This document shows, one piece after another, positions 1 to 7,624 of a stretch of DNA of 13,710 bases. Made by a program: the position numbers and the translations under genes. The stretch's first letter is position 1. Each line of letters begins with the position of its first letter. Below the pieces are notes generated by a model, which was not told where the DNA came from, ran no database searches, and worked only from the letters and a program-made list of their open reading frames with translations. The stretch is from Acidobacteriota bacterium (GTDB lineage: Bacteria; Acidobacteriota; Terriglobia; UBA7540). The DNA lies in NCBI GenBank assembly GCA_021828245.1, contig JAKASC010000037.1:1-13710 (forward strand), in the 5' to 3' direction.

Positions 1-1357
1 GAAATGGATTCTGCGCACCTCAGCCTCCACCCGTCCTGTTCTCCGGTTTCAGCAAGCCGAGCAGGCTTCGTTAAAAAAGCCCAACCTCCCGTCCACGCCG
101 AGCCAGCATTTTATTGGCGTCCTGCCGGGGAATGCCCGTCAAGATGAACTATCCGAGGACCCCGGCGTGGGCAGCGTGCTGGCTTATCTTCGGCCCCTCA
201 GTCAGAACAGCGACCTTTTGGTGGTGGGTTCTTTGGGCTCGAGTGGCACCATCGCGTCGTCTTTCGCGGCGGCGCTTCGGCGCAATATGATTTCGGGCGA
301 CCCGCAGGAGATTTCCATCGCGGTTCACCAACTGAATCTGGATCAGGGGATGGCCATTGCCCTGCCTGCCGACCACGGCGGCCTGGCGAGCGCGCAAGGC
401 ATGGTGGTGACTTATTCGCGAACCAGTCATCTCTCCCAAAACTTGACGATGACAACGGGGTTTGAAGCGGACTACTTGAATTCCGTGAGCGATGTGGGCA
501 TGGTGCAACCTCGGCTTGCCTTCGCCTACCGGTTTACTCCATCAACGCGCATAACTTTTGGGGTGGGAGCGCCGGCGCAGACGAACAAGACCTTCGTAGG
601 GCGACTCAATACACTGGGCGCCTTTCCGCGCATTACCATCCACAATAACCGCGTGCGCATGGAAAACGTCCAGCACGCGGAAGCGGCGATCGAGCATCGG
701 TGGGGCACCAAGTCACGCATTCAACTCGCAGCGTATTCGGATTTCTTTCACAATGCCGCCCTCTGGGCCTCGGGTGGTCCGAGCGATTGGGTGGGGATGG
801 CGGGGAACTATCTTCCGAATACTTCGGGCGAGGGAGTGGTTTTGAATGCCGGCAACTACCGTTCGAGCGGCCTTCGCGTGGAGTACGAGCGGCGCCTCGG
901 AGCCAATGAGAGCATCGCCGTCATGTATTCCTTGGGCGATGCGCTTGCCCCAAAGCATTCTAGAGCGTCCTTGCTGGCACACCCCTTTGGCAATCCCTCC
1001 CAGATTGCCAGCCGCCTCGCCCCCGAACGCGCGCAAGCAATTTCCGGCAGGATAACCACCCGCTTGCCGCTTTCCAAAACAGAAATTGTGACGTCTTATA
1101 CCTGGCTGACGGCAGGAACGGTGACCCTGGTGGATCCCTACGGGATGGCCCAAGCGGATATGGAACCTTATCTGGGCGTCGAGATTCGACAACCGCTGCC
1201 GACCATGGCTTTCCTTCCTGCTCACATTGAAGCTCTTGCCGAGTTTCGCAACGCCCTGGATCAAGGGTCGGTCCCTTTGAACGGCATGAGCGCCAAGCCG
1301 ATCTTGCTGACCCCCGCCTACCGAACTTTGCGGGGCGGGTTCTCCGTTCAGTTCTAA
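1..1357 (+). CDS. Outer-membrane beta-barrel protein, C-terminal part (5' end outside window)
   Basis: The reading frame is open from base 2 with no stop and no convincing start, so the gene begins upstream and 451 residues are visible. The last ~300 residues are alternating polar/hydrophobic strands rich in Gly, Tyr and Phe with short turns. The protein ends GGFSVQF: a terminal aromatic residue, typical of the beta-signal read by the BAM complex. This supports an outer-membrane barrel. The TonB-dependent or carboxypeptidase-regulatory-domain receptors common in Acidobacteriota are one possible family, but no plug or TonB box is visible in this part, so ligand and exact family are unknown. 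A GTG at 167 could be mistaken for the start, but the coding-like frame runs through it. No convincing terminator follows the stop. Confidence 0.55.
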   Translation, partial: KWILRTSASTRPVLRFQQAEQASLKKPNLPSTPSQHFIGVLPGNARQDELSEDPGVGSVLAYLRPLSQNSDLLVVGSLGSSGTIASSFAAALRRNMISGDPQEISIAVHQLNLDQGMAIALPADHGGLASAQGMVVTYSRTSHLSQNLTMTTGFEADYLNSVSDVGMVQPRLAFAYRFTPSTRITFGVGAPAQTNKTFVGRLNTLGAFPRITIHNNRVRMENVQHAEAAIEHRWGTKSRIQLAAYSDFFHNAALWASGGPSDWVGMAGNYLPNTSGEGVVLNAGNYRSSGLRVEYERRLGANESIAVMYSLGDALAPKHSRASLLAHPFGNPSQIASRLAPERAQAISGRITTRLPLSKTEIVTSYTWLTAGTVTLVDPYGMAQADMEPYLGVEIRQPLPTMAFLPAHIEALAEFRNALDQGSVPLNGMSAKPILLTPAYRTLRGGFSVQF

Positions 1358-1473
1358 ATAAATGCTGAGAAGGACTGTTGCCGTCTGTCAGACTGGCTCC
1401 TTCGTGTCATCTTGAACCAAGCGACATATCTCGGCATTGATTTCCAAGCACATCGGGGAAAGATTCATTCGGC

Positions 1474-2208
1474 ATGACAACTTCGGGTTCTTATCTCGAG
1501 GGCAAAAAGCTCGACGGCAGAGTGGCTCTGGTGACGGGTGGAAGCCGCGGGATTGGCCTGGCTATTGCGCAGGCCCTGGCCCGTGAAGGAGCCACGCTCG
1601 TTCTGGTGGGGCGCGACCGCAAGGCGCTGGAGCGAGCGAGGGAAAGCCTTGCCGGGGCCACCCAATTGGTCGTCGCCGACGTGCGGAAACCGGCAGGAGT
1701 GCGGCGAATTTTCAGCCACGTTCGCCGTCACAACCGACTCGATATTCTGGTCAACAATGCCGGCGTTTTCACCTATAAGCCTTTTGTTGCAACCTCGCTG
1801 AAGGAGTGGGAAAACAACCTCCAAACGAATCTCACGGCACTGTTCCTGATGACGCAGCAGGCGCTGCCGCTGCTGGTGCGAGCCAGGGCGCCCCACATCG
1901 TCAACATTCTTTCTATTTCCGCCGCGCGTGCCTTCCCCCAATGCTCTGCCTACACAGCATCGAAGTTTGGCGCGCTAGGGCTGACGCGTGTGTTACGGAA
2001 GGAGCTTCGTCCGCAAGGCATCCGCGTGACGGCGATTTTGCCGGGCGTGACGGATACGGCCATGATGGGTGCTTTTGGGAAAAATCCCCCCCGTTCCAAG
2101 GCGCTCCAGCCGGCGGACGTGGCCGGCGTGGTGCTGAGCGCAATCCTCCAGCCACCCCGAGCCACGGTTGAGGAAATTATCATCCTTCCTTCAAGCGGAG
2201 AACTCTAG
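1474..2208 (+). CDS. Short-chain dehydrogenase/reductase (SDR)
   Basis: This is a 244-residue classical SDR, a normal length for the family, expected to be a cytosolic NAD(P)(H)-dependent oxidoreductase. The Rossmann nucleotide motif TGGSRGIG lies at residues 21-28 and NNAG at 94-97. The catalytic tetrad is complete: N119, S147, Y160 and K164 (YTASK). After the active site comes the usual LPGVTDT segment. An Arg (R47) follows the second beta strand (VGRD), which favours NADPH over NADH; that is family knowledge, not proof. The ATG at 1474 has a weak GGGGAAAG ribosome site about 11 bases upstream. The substrate cannot be read from sequence: it could be a FabG-like 3-oxoacyl reductase or a sugar/alcohol dehydrogenase. 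It lies between a barrel gene and a regulator with no obvious functional link. Confidence 0.9.
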   Translation: MTTSGSYLEGKKLDGRVALVTGGSRGIGLAIAQALAREGATLVLVGRDRKALERARESLAGATQLVVADVRKPAGVRRIFSHVRRHNRLDILVNNAGVFTYKPFVATSLKEWENNLQTNLTALFLMTQQALPLLVRARAPHIVNILSISAARAFPQCSAYTASKFGALGLTRVLRKELRPQGIRVTAILPGVTDTAMMGAFGKNPPRSKALQPADVAGVVLSAILQPPRATVEEIIILPSSGEL

Positions 2209-2400
2209 CTCCGTCGCGCTCCAACCGACGGCGCCGGCGATTGTGCGGCGGAGCTGGGCGAACGGCTGCGCCCTCGAATATGCCAAGGCGCGATTCATCT
2301 CCGGTGCAGGCGCAGGATCCCATTCGCGCCATCATAGCCGGTGCGAAAAGTCCTTGCTCCCTCGCCGACTTCAGGGCATGGTTTGCGCCGCCGTTGAGAG

Positions 2401-2406
2401 TAGAAT
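2401..2406 (+). promoter_or_regulatory. -10 element of a probable leaderless promoter for the Crp/Fnr gene
   Basis: TAGAAT (5 of 6 to TATAAT) ends seven bases before the ATG at 2414, so transcription would start at or next to the start codon. No good -35 hexamer is seen at 16-18 bp. The absence of a Shine-Dalgarno sequence fits a leaderless message. Confidence 0.4.
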
Positions 2407-2413
2407 AGAGCAT

Positions 2414-3115
2414 ATGGAGCGTAAGACGCGCGGGTGCCTGGCCGTGCTGAAAAAGGTTCCTCTTTTCGCGGACCTCTCGGAAAGCGAATTGGCAATCCTT
2501 TCGGAAAGCGCGCGACCTCGGACCTACGCTGCCGGTCAGACGGTTTTCGCCGAGGGCGAACCGTGCGACGGTCTTTTCGTGGTGGAATCTGGAGCGGTCA
2601 AGATTTTTAAGCTTTCGGCCTCCGGGCGGGAGCAGGTGTTGACGTTCGAGCGGGCGGGAAGTTCGGTGGCTGAGCTGCCGGTCTTTGACGGCGGAAATTA
2701 TCCTGCCTCGGCCGTCGCGGTGGAAGATTCCAAGTTGTTGTTCATCAGCAAGCCGGACTTCCATCGGCTTTGCGTGAACCACCCTCAAGTCACGCTGAAG
2801 ATTCTGCGCGTCATCGGATTAAGATTGCGGCTGTTGGTAAACATCATTGAAGAACTTTCTTTTACCACGGTACGGCAGCGGCTGGCAGCTCTGCTGGCGC
2901 GGATGGCGGAGCAAGGGGAAAACCACGCGGGGAAAATCGCATTCACGCTCCCGGTCAGCCAGCAAGAATTGGCGGCCCAAATTGGAACCGTGCGCGAGCT
3001 GGTCTCAAGAAATTTGAGCCGCCTGCAAGCGGAAGGGATTTTGAGGCTGGACGGCCGCAAGGTTTGGGTACTCAAACCGGAATCGCTGCGGGCGGAGGTG
3101 GAACGGATTGATTAA
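2414..3115 (+). CDS. Crp/Fnr-family transcriptional regulator
   Basis: This 233-residue DNA-binding regulator has the usual two-part build. Residues ~10-125 form a cyclic-nucleotide-binding-type beta-roll (start VPLFADLSESEL, GQTVFAEGEPCDGLFVVESGAVKIF). A long dimerisation helix spans ~127-150. A winged helix-turn-helix lies at ~180-220 (LPVSQQELAAQIGTVRELVS). In the recognition helix E195, S198 and R199 reproduce the E--SR pattern by which Fnr reads TTGAT half-sites, so a similar target is likely. The Cys residues (8, 51, 120) do not form the N-terminal cluster of true Fnr, so it is not an iron-sulfur oxygen sensor, and its effector is unknown. The frame is open back to 2168, but homology begins after 2414 and a -10 box sits just before that ATG. 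An alternative start is ATG 2378. Confidence 0.88.
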   Translation: MERKTRGCLAVLKKVPLFADLSESELAILSESARPRTYAAGQTVFAEGEPCDGLFVVESGAVKIFKLSASGREQVLTFERAGSSVAELPVFDGGNYPASAVAVEDSKLLFISKPDFHRLCVNHPQVTLKILRVIGLRLRLLVNIIEELSFTTVRQRLAALLARMAEQGENHAGKIAFTLPVSQQELAAQIGTVRELVSRNLSRLQAEGILRLDGRKVWVLKPESLRAEVERID

Positions 3116-3170
3116 CCCTGAATTTGTCCGGGTGAACCCAAACCGCCCCGGCCATGCGGTTTGTTTCCAG

Positions 3171-3197
3171 CGAAGTGGGTGTGCTAGTCTAAAAAGC
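3171..3197 (+). promoter_or_regulatory. Extended -10 promoter region of the epimerase-like gene
   Basis: TGCTAGTCT (3182-3190) is an extended -10 (TGnTAnnnT), with a weak TTGTTT at 3161-3166 spaced 18 bp away. The stretch 3171-3197 is nearly identical to the sequence upstream of the superoxide dismutase gene (6113-6138, other strand): four substitutions and one extra A. That repetition is the main support for its being a promoter or a shared regulatory site. Confidence 0.45.
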
Positions 3198-3231
3198 GCA
3201 GGCTGCTCGAACGACCTGCGCGGTCCATGGC

Positions 3232-3966
3232 ATGGCTGCGATTGCGATGTCCGTTCTTTCCGCAGACTTTGCGCGGCTGGGCGAGGCTTTAAGCCTGGCC
3301 GAGGCCGCCGGCTGCTCCATGCTGCATGTTCAGGTTATGGACGGGCATTTCGTGCCGGACGTGAGCGTGGGTCAGCCGGTGATTGAAAGTTTGCGGAAAG
3401 CCTGGCCGTTGCATTTGAGCATCGAACTATTGGTGGAGCGTCCAGAGCGGTTTGTGGAAGATATGGCCAAGGTGGGGGCGGATCGCCTGGCCATTCATGC
3501 CGAAGCGACTCCGGATGCGCACCGCGCGCTGCGCCAGGTTCGAGCGACCGGGTGCAAGGCTGGCTTGGCCCTCAACCCGGGGACTTCGATCGAGGCCGTG
3601 GGCCCATTGTTGCCTTGCGCTGATTATCTGGTCATTTTGACGGCTGACGCAGGGCTTGGCGAAGAGAAATTTATTGAGGGTATGGCCGATAGGGTTTCGA
3701 GCGCCCGCAAAGAAGCAGTGCGCCGCGGACTGCCCCTTGAAATCGTCGCGGCGGGCGGGATTGGGCCGGCGGAGTTGGATCCGCTGGTCAACGCGGGCGC
3801 GGACATCCTGGTGGTTGGATCCGCCATCTTTAATAATCATGATCCAGAGTCGGTGCTTGAAGAGATGATGCGGCGAGTGCGGCGCGCTCAAGGCGAAAGC
3901 GCCGGGGGGATGACGACGAGCCACGTTGCCGAGCATCCGGTCGCTGGTTCTTCAAGGACGACCTAG
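3232..3966 (+). CDS. Ribulose-phosphate 3-epimerase-like TIM-barrel protein with altered active site
   Basis: This 244-residue protein clearly belongs to the ribulose-5-phosphate 3-epimerase family: SVLSADFARLGE at 7-18, VMDGHFVPDVSVG at 35-47, LNPGTS at 114-119, and the phosphate-site motifs GGIGP at 175-179 and VGSAIF at 195-200. In true Rpe a metal is held by His-Asp-His-Asp, the two Asp residues acting as acid/base. Here the first His is kept (H32), but the first Asp is Q34, the second His is E65 and the second Asp is A174. The phosphate loop PGFGGQ is also changed (AGLGEE, 140-145). Normal epimerase chemistry is therefore unlikely; it may be a non-catalytic paralogue or act on another phospho-ligand. 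The start at 3232 has no ribosome site; M6 is an alternative. It lies 35 bp upstream of bamD and may be co-transcribed with it. About 35 extra polar residues follow the barrel. Confidence 0.85.
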   Translation: MAAIAMSVLSADFARLGEALSLAEAAGCSMLHVQVMDGHFVPDVSVGQPVIESLRKAWPLHLSIELLVERPERFVEDMAKVGADRLAIHAEATPDAHRALRQVRATGCKAGLALNPGTSIEAVGPLLPCADYLVILTADAGLGEEKFIEGMADRVSSARKEAVRRGLPLEIVAAGGIGPAELDPLVNAGADILVVGSAIFNNHDPESVLEEMMRRVRRAQGESAGGMTTSHVAEHPVAGSSRTT

Positions 3967-4001
3967 GAGTAGGGGCTATTCTGAGGCAAACGATTCGCAT
4001 C

Positions 4002-5159
4002 ATGCGCAGGAGCCAACGCTGCCTTCGAGTGGCAGTCAGCGTGGCGGGGGTGTTTTTCCTTTCCAGTTGTGTGCTGCTTGAGCGCAACGCCAACCTTAAT
4101 TTGCCCCCCAATCCTAACGAGCAGCCCGACCGGATTCTTTATGAAAAGTCCATGGCCGAGATTCGCCATGGGCAGTACACCGTCGGCCGTTTAACCCTCC
4201 AGACGCTTCTCAATACTTACCCTGACAGTGAATATTTGGCCAAGGCCAAACTCGCAATTGCCGATTCTTACTATCGGCAGGGCGGCATCAGCGGCTATAC
4301 CCAGGCGCAGGCTGAGTACTCCGATTTCATCACGTTCTTTCCCAACGCTCCGGAGGCGCCGATGGCCCAGTACCGGGCTGCCATGTCGTATTTCCGGATG
4401 ATGAACAAGCCGGACCGCGACCTGACCGATGCCAAGCTGGCGGAACTCGAGTTCAAAAGATTCCTTGAGAAGTATCCCCGGAGTCCTCTGCTACCCAAAG
4501 TGCAAGCACGTTTACGGGAGGTTCAGGAAGTTATCGCGGAAGGTGATTTTGAAACCGCTTCATTCTATTACGACCACAACATCAACCCTGCTGCCTTGTC
4601 GCGTCTTCGGGAGATTGTCACCCGCTATCCCAACTTCAGCAAAGCCGACGTGGCGTGTTGGGACTTGGCACGAACCTTCGACCGGATGAAAAAGCCGAAG
4701 GCGGCTGTTCCGTATTACGACCGTATCCTGACGCTCTATCCGCTCAGCCCACTGGCGCCGCGCGCCAAGGAGCGATTGGCGGAACTGCACGAGCCGATTC
4801 CTCAACCCACCAAGGCTGAGATGGCCCGTGCGCGCGCTGACGCGGTGGATGTGACCCATCGAGGATGGCTCAGTAGATTGGCCGGCGTGGTGGAGAGCTC
4901 CCCCAACCTGAGCGCCACGCGGCATGGCCCGGTCATCTTGGGCTCGACAGCAGAATCTATTGTCCTGGCCCAAACCTCATCGTCCACGGGTTCGAGCAAC
5001 ACGGTGGCGGCTCAACCCGTGAACTCAACCGCCTTGCGTGGCGGGGCAGCTTCCGACCCTGGAGCCCAAAAGAAGCCCTCAGCGGCTCCCTCAACTTCCG
5101 TCACAACACCTAAGAAGAAACGCCGCAGCCTCCTCAAGCGTGTGATTAAGCCGTGGTGA
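4002..5159 (+). CDS. bamD: BamD/YfiO-like outer-membrane assembly lipoprotein
   Basis: This 385-residue predicted lipoprotein has a basic N-terminus, a hydrophobic stretch at 8-20 and a lipobox LSSC with the lipidated Cys at position 23. Residues ~47-265 contain repeated TPR-like helical pairs with the YPxS/YPN turns typical of BamD (LLNTYPDSEYLAKAKLAIADSY; EKYPRSPLL; TRYPNFSKAD; TLYPLSPLAPRAKERL). BamD is the essential lipoprotein partner of BamA in folding outer-membrane barrels; here it would sit on the inner leaflet of the outer membrane. E. coli BamD is about 245 residues. The excess is a C-terminal tail (~270-385) of Ser/Thr/Ala-rich low complexity ending in a strongly basic segment (KKKRRSLLKR). 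The start has only a distant TGAGG upstream. A generic TPR lipoprotein is the alternative. Confidence 0.8.
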   Translation: MRRSQRCLRVAVSVAGVFFLSSCVLLERNANLNLPPNPNEQPDRILYEKSMAEIRHGQYTVGRLTLQTLLNTYPDSEYLAKAKLAIADSYYRQGGISGYTQAQAEYSDFITFFPNAPEAPMAQYRAAMSYFRMMNKPDRDLTDAKLAELEFKRFLEKYPRSPLLPKVQARLREVQEVIAEGDFETASFYYDHNINPAALSRLREIVTRYPNFSKADVACWDLARTFDRMKKPKAAVPYYDRILTLYPLSPLAPRAKERLAELHEPIPQPTKAEMARARADAVDVTHRGWLSRLAGVVESSPNLSATRHGPVILGSTAESIVLAQTSSSTGSSNTVAAQPVNSTALRGGAASDPGAQKKPSAAPSTSVTTPKKKRRSLLKRVIKPW

Positions 5160-5287
5160 CGGGGACGCGCAACCTATGAGAATCCTCCCGGACGATGGCG
5201 ATGCCTTTCAGGAGGCGCGGCTCAGGGTGACTTGCACCATGCGACGTGCCGTCATCCTTGCCGTGTTCGCGCTGCCGCTGGAGAGAA

Positions 5288-5899
5288 TCACTTCGCTTGA
5301 CTGAATTGCCGATCGGCGGCGTTCCAATCCACGACGTTCCACCAAGCCGCAATATAATCGGGCCGTCTATTCTGATACTTCAGATAATAGGCGTGCTCCC
5401 ACACATCAAGTCCGAGCACGGGATATTTCCCATCCATCAGAGGACTGTCCTGGTTGGGCGTCGAATAAATCTCCAGCTTGCCGCCCACCAGCACCAGCCA
5501 AGCCCATCCCGAGCCGAAGCGTCCCGTGGCAGCGGCGGTGAATTTCTCCTTGAAGGTGTCGAAGCTGGTGAAGGTGCTCTTAATGGCCTCGGCTAATTTG
5601 CCCGTGGGCTGTCCGCCTTTATGGGGCCCCATGAGCGTCCAAAAGAGTGAATGGTTGGCATGGCCGCCACCATTGTTGCGCACCGCTGTGCGAATGTTTT
5701 CTGGAACAATGGCGCACTGATTGGCCAGCAGCTCTTCCAAGCTCTTTCCGGCCAACGCAGGCGCTGACTCGAGCGCTTTGTTCAGATTATTGACGTAGCC
5801 GCCGTGATGCTTGCCGTGATGAATTTCCATCGTGAGTTTGTCAATGTAAGGTTCGAGCGCATCGGAAGCGTAGGGTAAAGCTGGAAGCGAAAACGGCAT
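5288..5899 (-). CDS. sodA: Superoxide dismutase, Mn type
   Basis: This 203-residue Fe/Mn-family superoxide dismutase is of normal length and converts superoxide to peroxide and oxygen. The four metal ligands are present: H27 (IHHGKHHGGYV), H83 (GGHANHSLFW), D165 and H169 (DVWEHAYYLKYQN). The outer-sphere Gln lies in STPNQDSPL (Q150), the position used by Mn enzymes such as E. coli SodA, so Mn is the likely metal although cambialistic activity is possible. There is no signal peptide, so it acts in the cytosol. The start is fixed by a strong AAGGAGGAG ribosome site at 5902-5910; the frame is open upstream to 6001 but the homology starts here. It converges on bamD, with 128 bp between them in which I see nothing convincing. 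The 5' leader is long. Confidence 0.96.
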   Translation of the reverse strand: MPFSLPALPYASDALEPYIDKLTMEIHHGKHHGGYVNNLNKALESAPALAGKSLEELLANQCAIVPENIRTAVRNNGGGHANHSLFWTLMGPHKGGQPTGKLAEAIKSTFTSFDTFKEKFTAAATGRFGSGWAWLVLVGGKLEIYSTPNQDSPLMDGKYPVLGLDVWEHAYYLKYQNRRPDYIAAWWNVVDWNAADRQFSQAK

Positions 5900-6063
5900 A
5901 ACTCCTCCTTGAGCTGCAATGGATGTAGTTCCTTCGAACTCCGATCTCACCTCGACGGCACCACAACCGAGGGCGATCGAAAGGCGCCCTTGGCGCTTCA
6001 CCGCCCAGGCCGGCCATCAGCGGCGCTTGAGCTGCGGATGCCAACAGCCTCGGCAACTCTTGC

Positions 6064-6085
6064 CCCTCCGACTGCCTGTCGGGGG
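6064..6085 (-). other. GC-rich hairpin in the superoxide dismutase leader
   Basis: On the - strand the leader can form CCGAC/GTCGG closed by a CCC/GGG extension with one bulged A, around a five-base loop. There is no U-tract after it, so it is not a standard terminator. It lies between the predicted promoter (6119-6127) and the start codon (5899) and could stabilise or regulate the roughly 210-base leader. I recognise no riboswitch class here. The rest of the gene-free stretch 5900-6232 shows nothing else. Confidence 0.35.
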
Positions 6086-6112
6086 TTGGCGTCCCAACAT
6101 CACTACCCCGAT

Positions 6113-6138
6113 GCTTTTAGTCTAGCACAATCGCTTCG
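6113..6138 (-). promoter_or_regulatory. Extended -10 promoter region of the superoxide dismutase gene
   Basis: Read on the - strand, TGCTAGACT (6127-6119) is an extended -10 followed by AAAA. No good -35 is visible. The whole 26-base block closely matches the one upstream of the epimerase-like gene (3171-3197). Transcription would start near 6112, giving a 5' leader of about 210 bases. Confidence 0.45.
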
Positions 6139-6232
6139 GCCAGGCAGACCCCGAAGAGGAGCAGCCACGAGCTCTTCATGGCGATCCGCATTTCAGAGGG
6201 ATGGGCGCGGGCCCAAACACCCATTGGGCAGG

Positions 6233-7327
6233 CTAGTCCGACGGGATATGGCGAGCCGCCCCTTCGAGCAAGGCGAGAACTGATTTGTCGAGCGTTAAGG
6301 TGCGCGTCGGGAACGGAAACTCGAGACCCTCCTTTTGAAACCTTTCGATGATTCGTTTGCGGAGCTCGTGCTGGACAAAATATTGATCCGTGAATTTGCC
6401 CACTTGAACGTTGAGGCTGAAATTCAGGGAAGAATCGCCAAAGCCCGGAATCAAACGAACGTAGGGCTTGGGGTTGGCCAGCAATCCTGGAACTCCGTCT
6501 TGCACGGCTTGTTCAGCCACTTCTACCAAGACCTTTTCGACGCGGTGCGGATCGGTTCCGTAAGCGACGCCGACGGGGATCGTCAAGCTCATGCTGGGGT
6601 CGGGAATCGAATAATTGGTCACCACGGCCTTCGCCAGTGTCGAATTCGGAAGCACGACGATATTGTTCGATAAAGTGCGAATGCGCGTCGAGCGCCAGCC
6701 GATGTGCATCACGTAGCCTTCCTGACCCGAATCCAGCTTAATGTAATCTCCAAGGTTGATGGGACTGTCGGCTAGAATGTAAAAGCCCGCGAAGAAATTG
6801 GTCAACGTATCCTGCAGCGCCAACGCGACCGCCACGCTGCCAATGCCGAGCGTGGTCCACACTGCCGTTAGTTGAATTCCGAGGTTTTGGAGGATCAAAA
6901 TGACGCCGAGCAGGGCAAACAGCGCCTTGATGATGAAAGCCATTGGCGCCGCAACCCGTGCCAGTCCCGGCTCCTTGAACTGTAGCCGTCGAAGGAAAAG
7001 CAAGACCACCTTGGCCGGGAAATAAAACAGCACAACGATAATCAGTGCCACCACGACCTTGGACTCAATGTGGTGCCAGCGGGGAGGCAAATGAACCAAA
7101 CTGAATGCCACCGAGAGCCCGGCGAGCAAAAACAAAGGTATGGCCAGTGACTGAAGCAGGGCAAAAAATAGTTCTCCCCACCCACCACGGAGTTTGTCGA
7201 CCCAATGGTGAAAAATACGGTTAAAGGCAAGACCTACCAGCAGGCTGGCGATGGCCATCAAGGCGATGGCCACAAGGTCGAAAAGGACTGGGCGAAAATG
7301 CAAGAGGTGGGTTAAATGGTTCAACAT
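6233..7327 (-). CDS. MscS-family mechanosensitive ion channel
   Basis: This 364-residue inner-membrane protein should open under membrane tension to release solutes on osmotic downshock. Hydrophobic segments lie at about 14-36, 55-79, 91-112 and 128-150. They are followed by the pore-lining helix of the MscS family (TLGIGSVAVALALQDTLTN, 159-177), rich in small residues. The beta domain follows (SPINLGDYIKL, then GYVMHIGWRSTRIRT, then NNIVVLPNSTLAK) and then the alpha/beta cytoplasmic domain to about residue 340. With its extra N-terminal helices it resembles MscS-like YbdG/MscM-type proteins rather than minimal three-helix MscS. The frame is open to 7456, but the in-frame ATG at 7366 lies inside a predicted -10 box, so the ATG at 7327 is preferred, with a GGAG 11 bases upstream. 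It is the next gene upstream of sodA on the same strand, 333 bp away, with separate transcription likely. Confidence 0.93.
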   Translation of the reverse strand: MLNHLTHLLHFRPVLFDLVAIALMAIASLLVGLAFNRIFHHWVDKLRGGWGELFFALLQSLAIPLFLLAGLSVAFSLVHLPPRWHHIESKVVVALIIVVLFYFPAKVVLLFLRRLQFKEPGLARVAAPMAFIIKALFALLGVILILQNLGIQLTAVWTTLGIGSVAVALALQDTLTNFFAGFYILADSPINLGDYIKLDSGQEGYVMHIGWRSTRIRTLSNNIVVLPNSTLAKAVVTNYSIPDPSMSLTIPVGVAYGTDPHRVEKVLVEVAEQAVQDGVPGLLANPKPYVRLIPGFGDSSLNFSLNVQVGKFTDQYFVQHELRKRIIERFQKEGLEFPFPTRTLTLDKSVLALLEGAARHIPSD

Positions 7328-7361
7328 GCGAGGGCGTCTCCGAGCCGCAAACGGCTTGTTT

Positions 7362-7391
7362 AGCATAGCAAGCCGGTGGAGGGCGGCGCAA
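7362..7391 (-). promoter_or_regulatory. Promoter of the mechanosensitive channel gene
   Basis: On the - strand, TTGCGC (7391-7386), an 18-bp spacer and TATGCT (7367-7362) preceded by TGC form an extended -10 promoter, TGCTATGCT. Transcription would begin near 7355, 28 bases before the chosen start codon. The gene-free stretch 7328-7704 otherwise holds only the divergent promoter for the arabinofuranosidase. Confidence 0.45.
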
Positions 7392-7624
7392 ACATGGGGC
7401 TTGTTATGAGATTGCCCTAGCGGCCCCAGGTCGGCGTCACGCTGCCCGGGCGTCAATCCCCGAGCTGGCTGATTTCCGCCGCGATAACTTCACGTCGTTG
7501 TTGTAATTCGAAAACGGATGAAAGGGACCCCCTTCTTCCTAGCGTAAAACATACGCCAGGCACAAGACCCCAAAAGAGAAAACGGCCCCATCTCACTCTT
7601 ATGTCGCTCACCCCGAGATACATC

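Noticed and set aside
167..1357. Complete gene starting at GTG 167
   Set aside because: The frame stays open to the window edge with protein-like sequence, and no signal peptide follows GTG 167, which an outer-membrane protein would need.
2414..3115. True Fnr oxygen sensor
   Set aside because: The N-terminal cysteine cluster that binds the 4Fe-4S centre is absent.
5176..5304. 42-codon open frame between bamD and sodA
   Set aside because: No ribosome site, overlaps the end of sodA and has no distinctive sequence.
6064..6085. Riboswitch or terminator upstream of sodA
   Set aside because: No U-tract and no conserved core of any riboswitch class that I can recognise; kept only as a hairpin.
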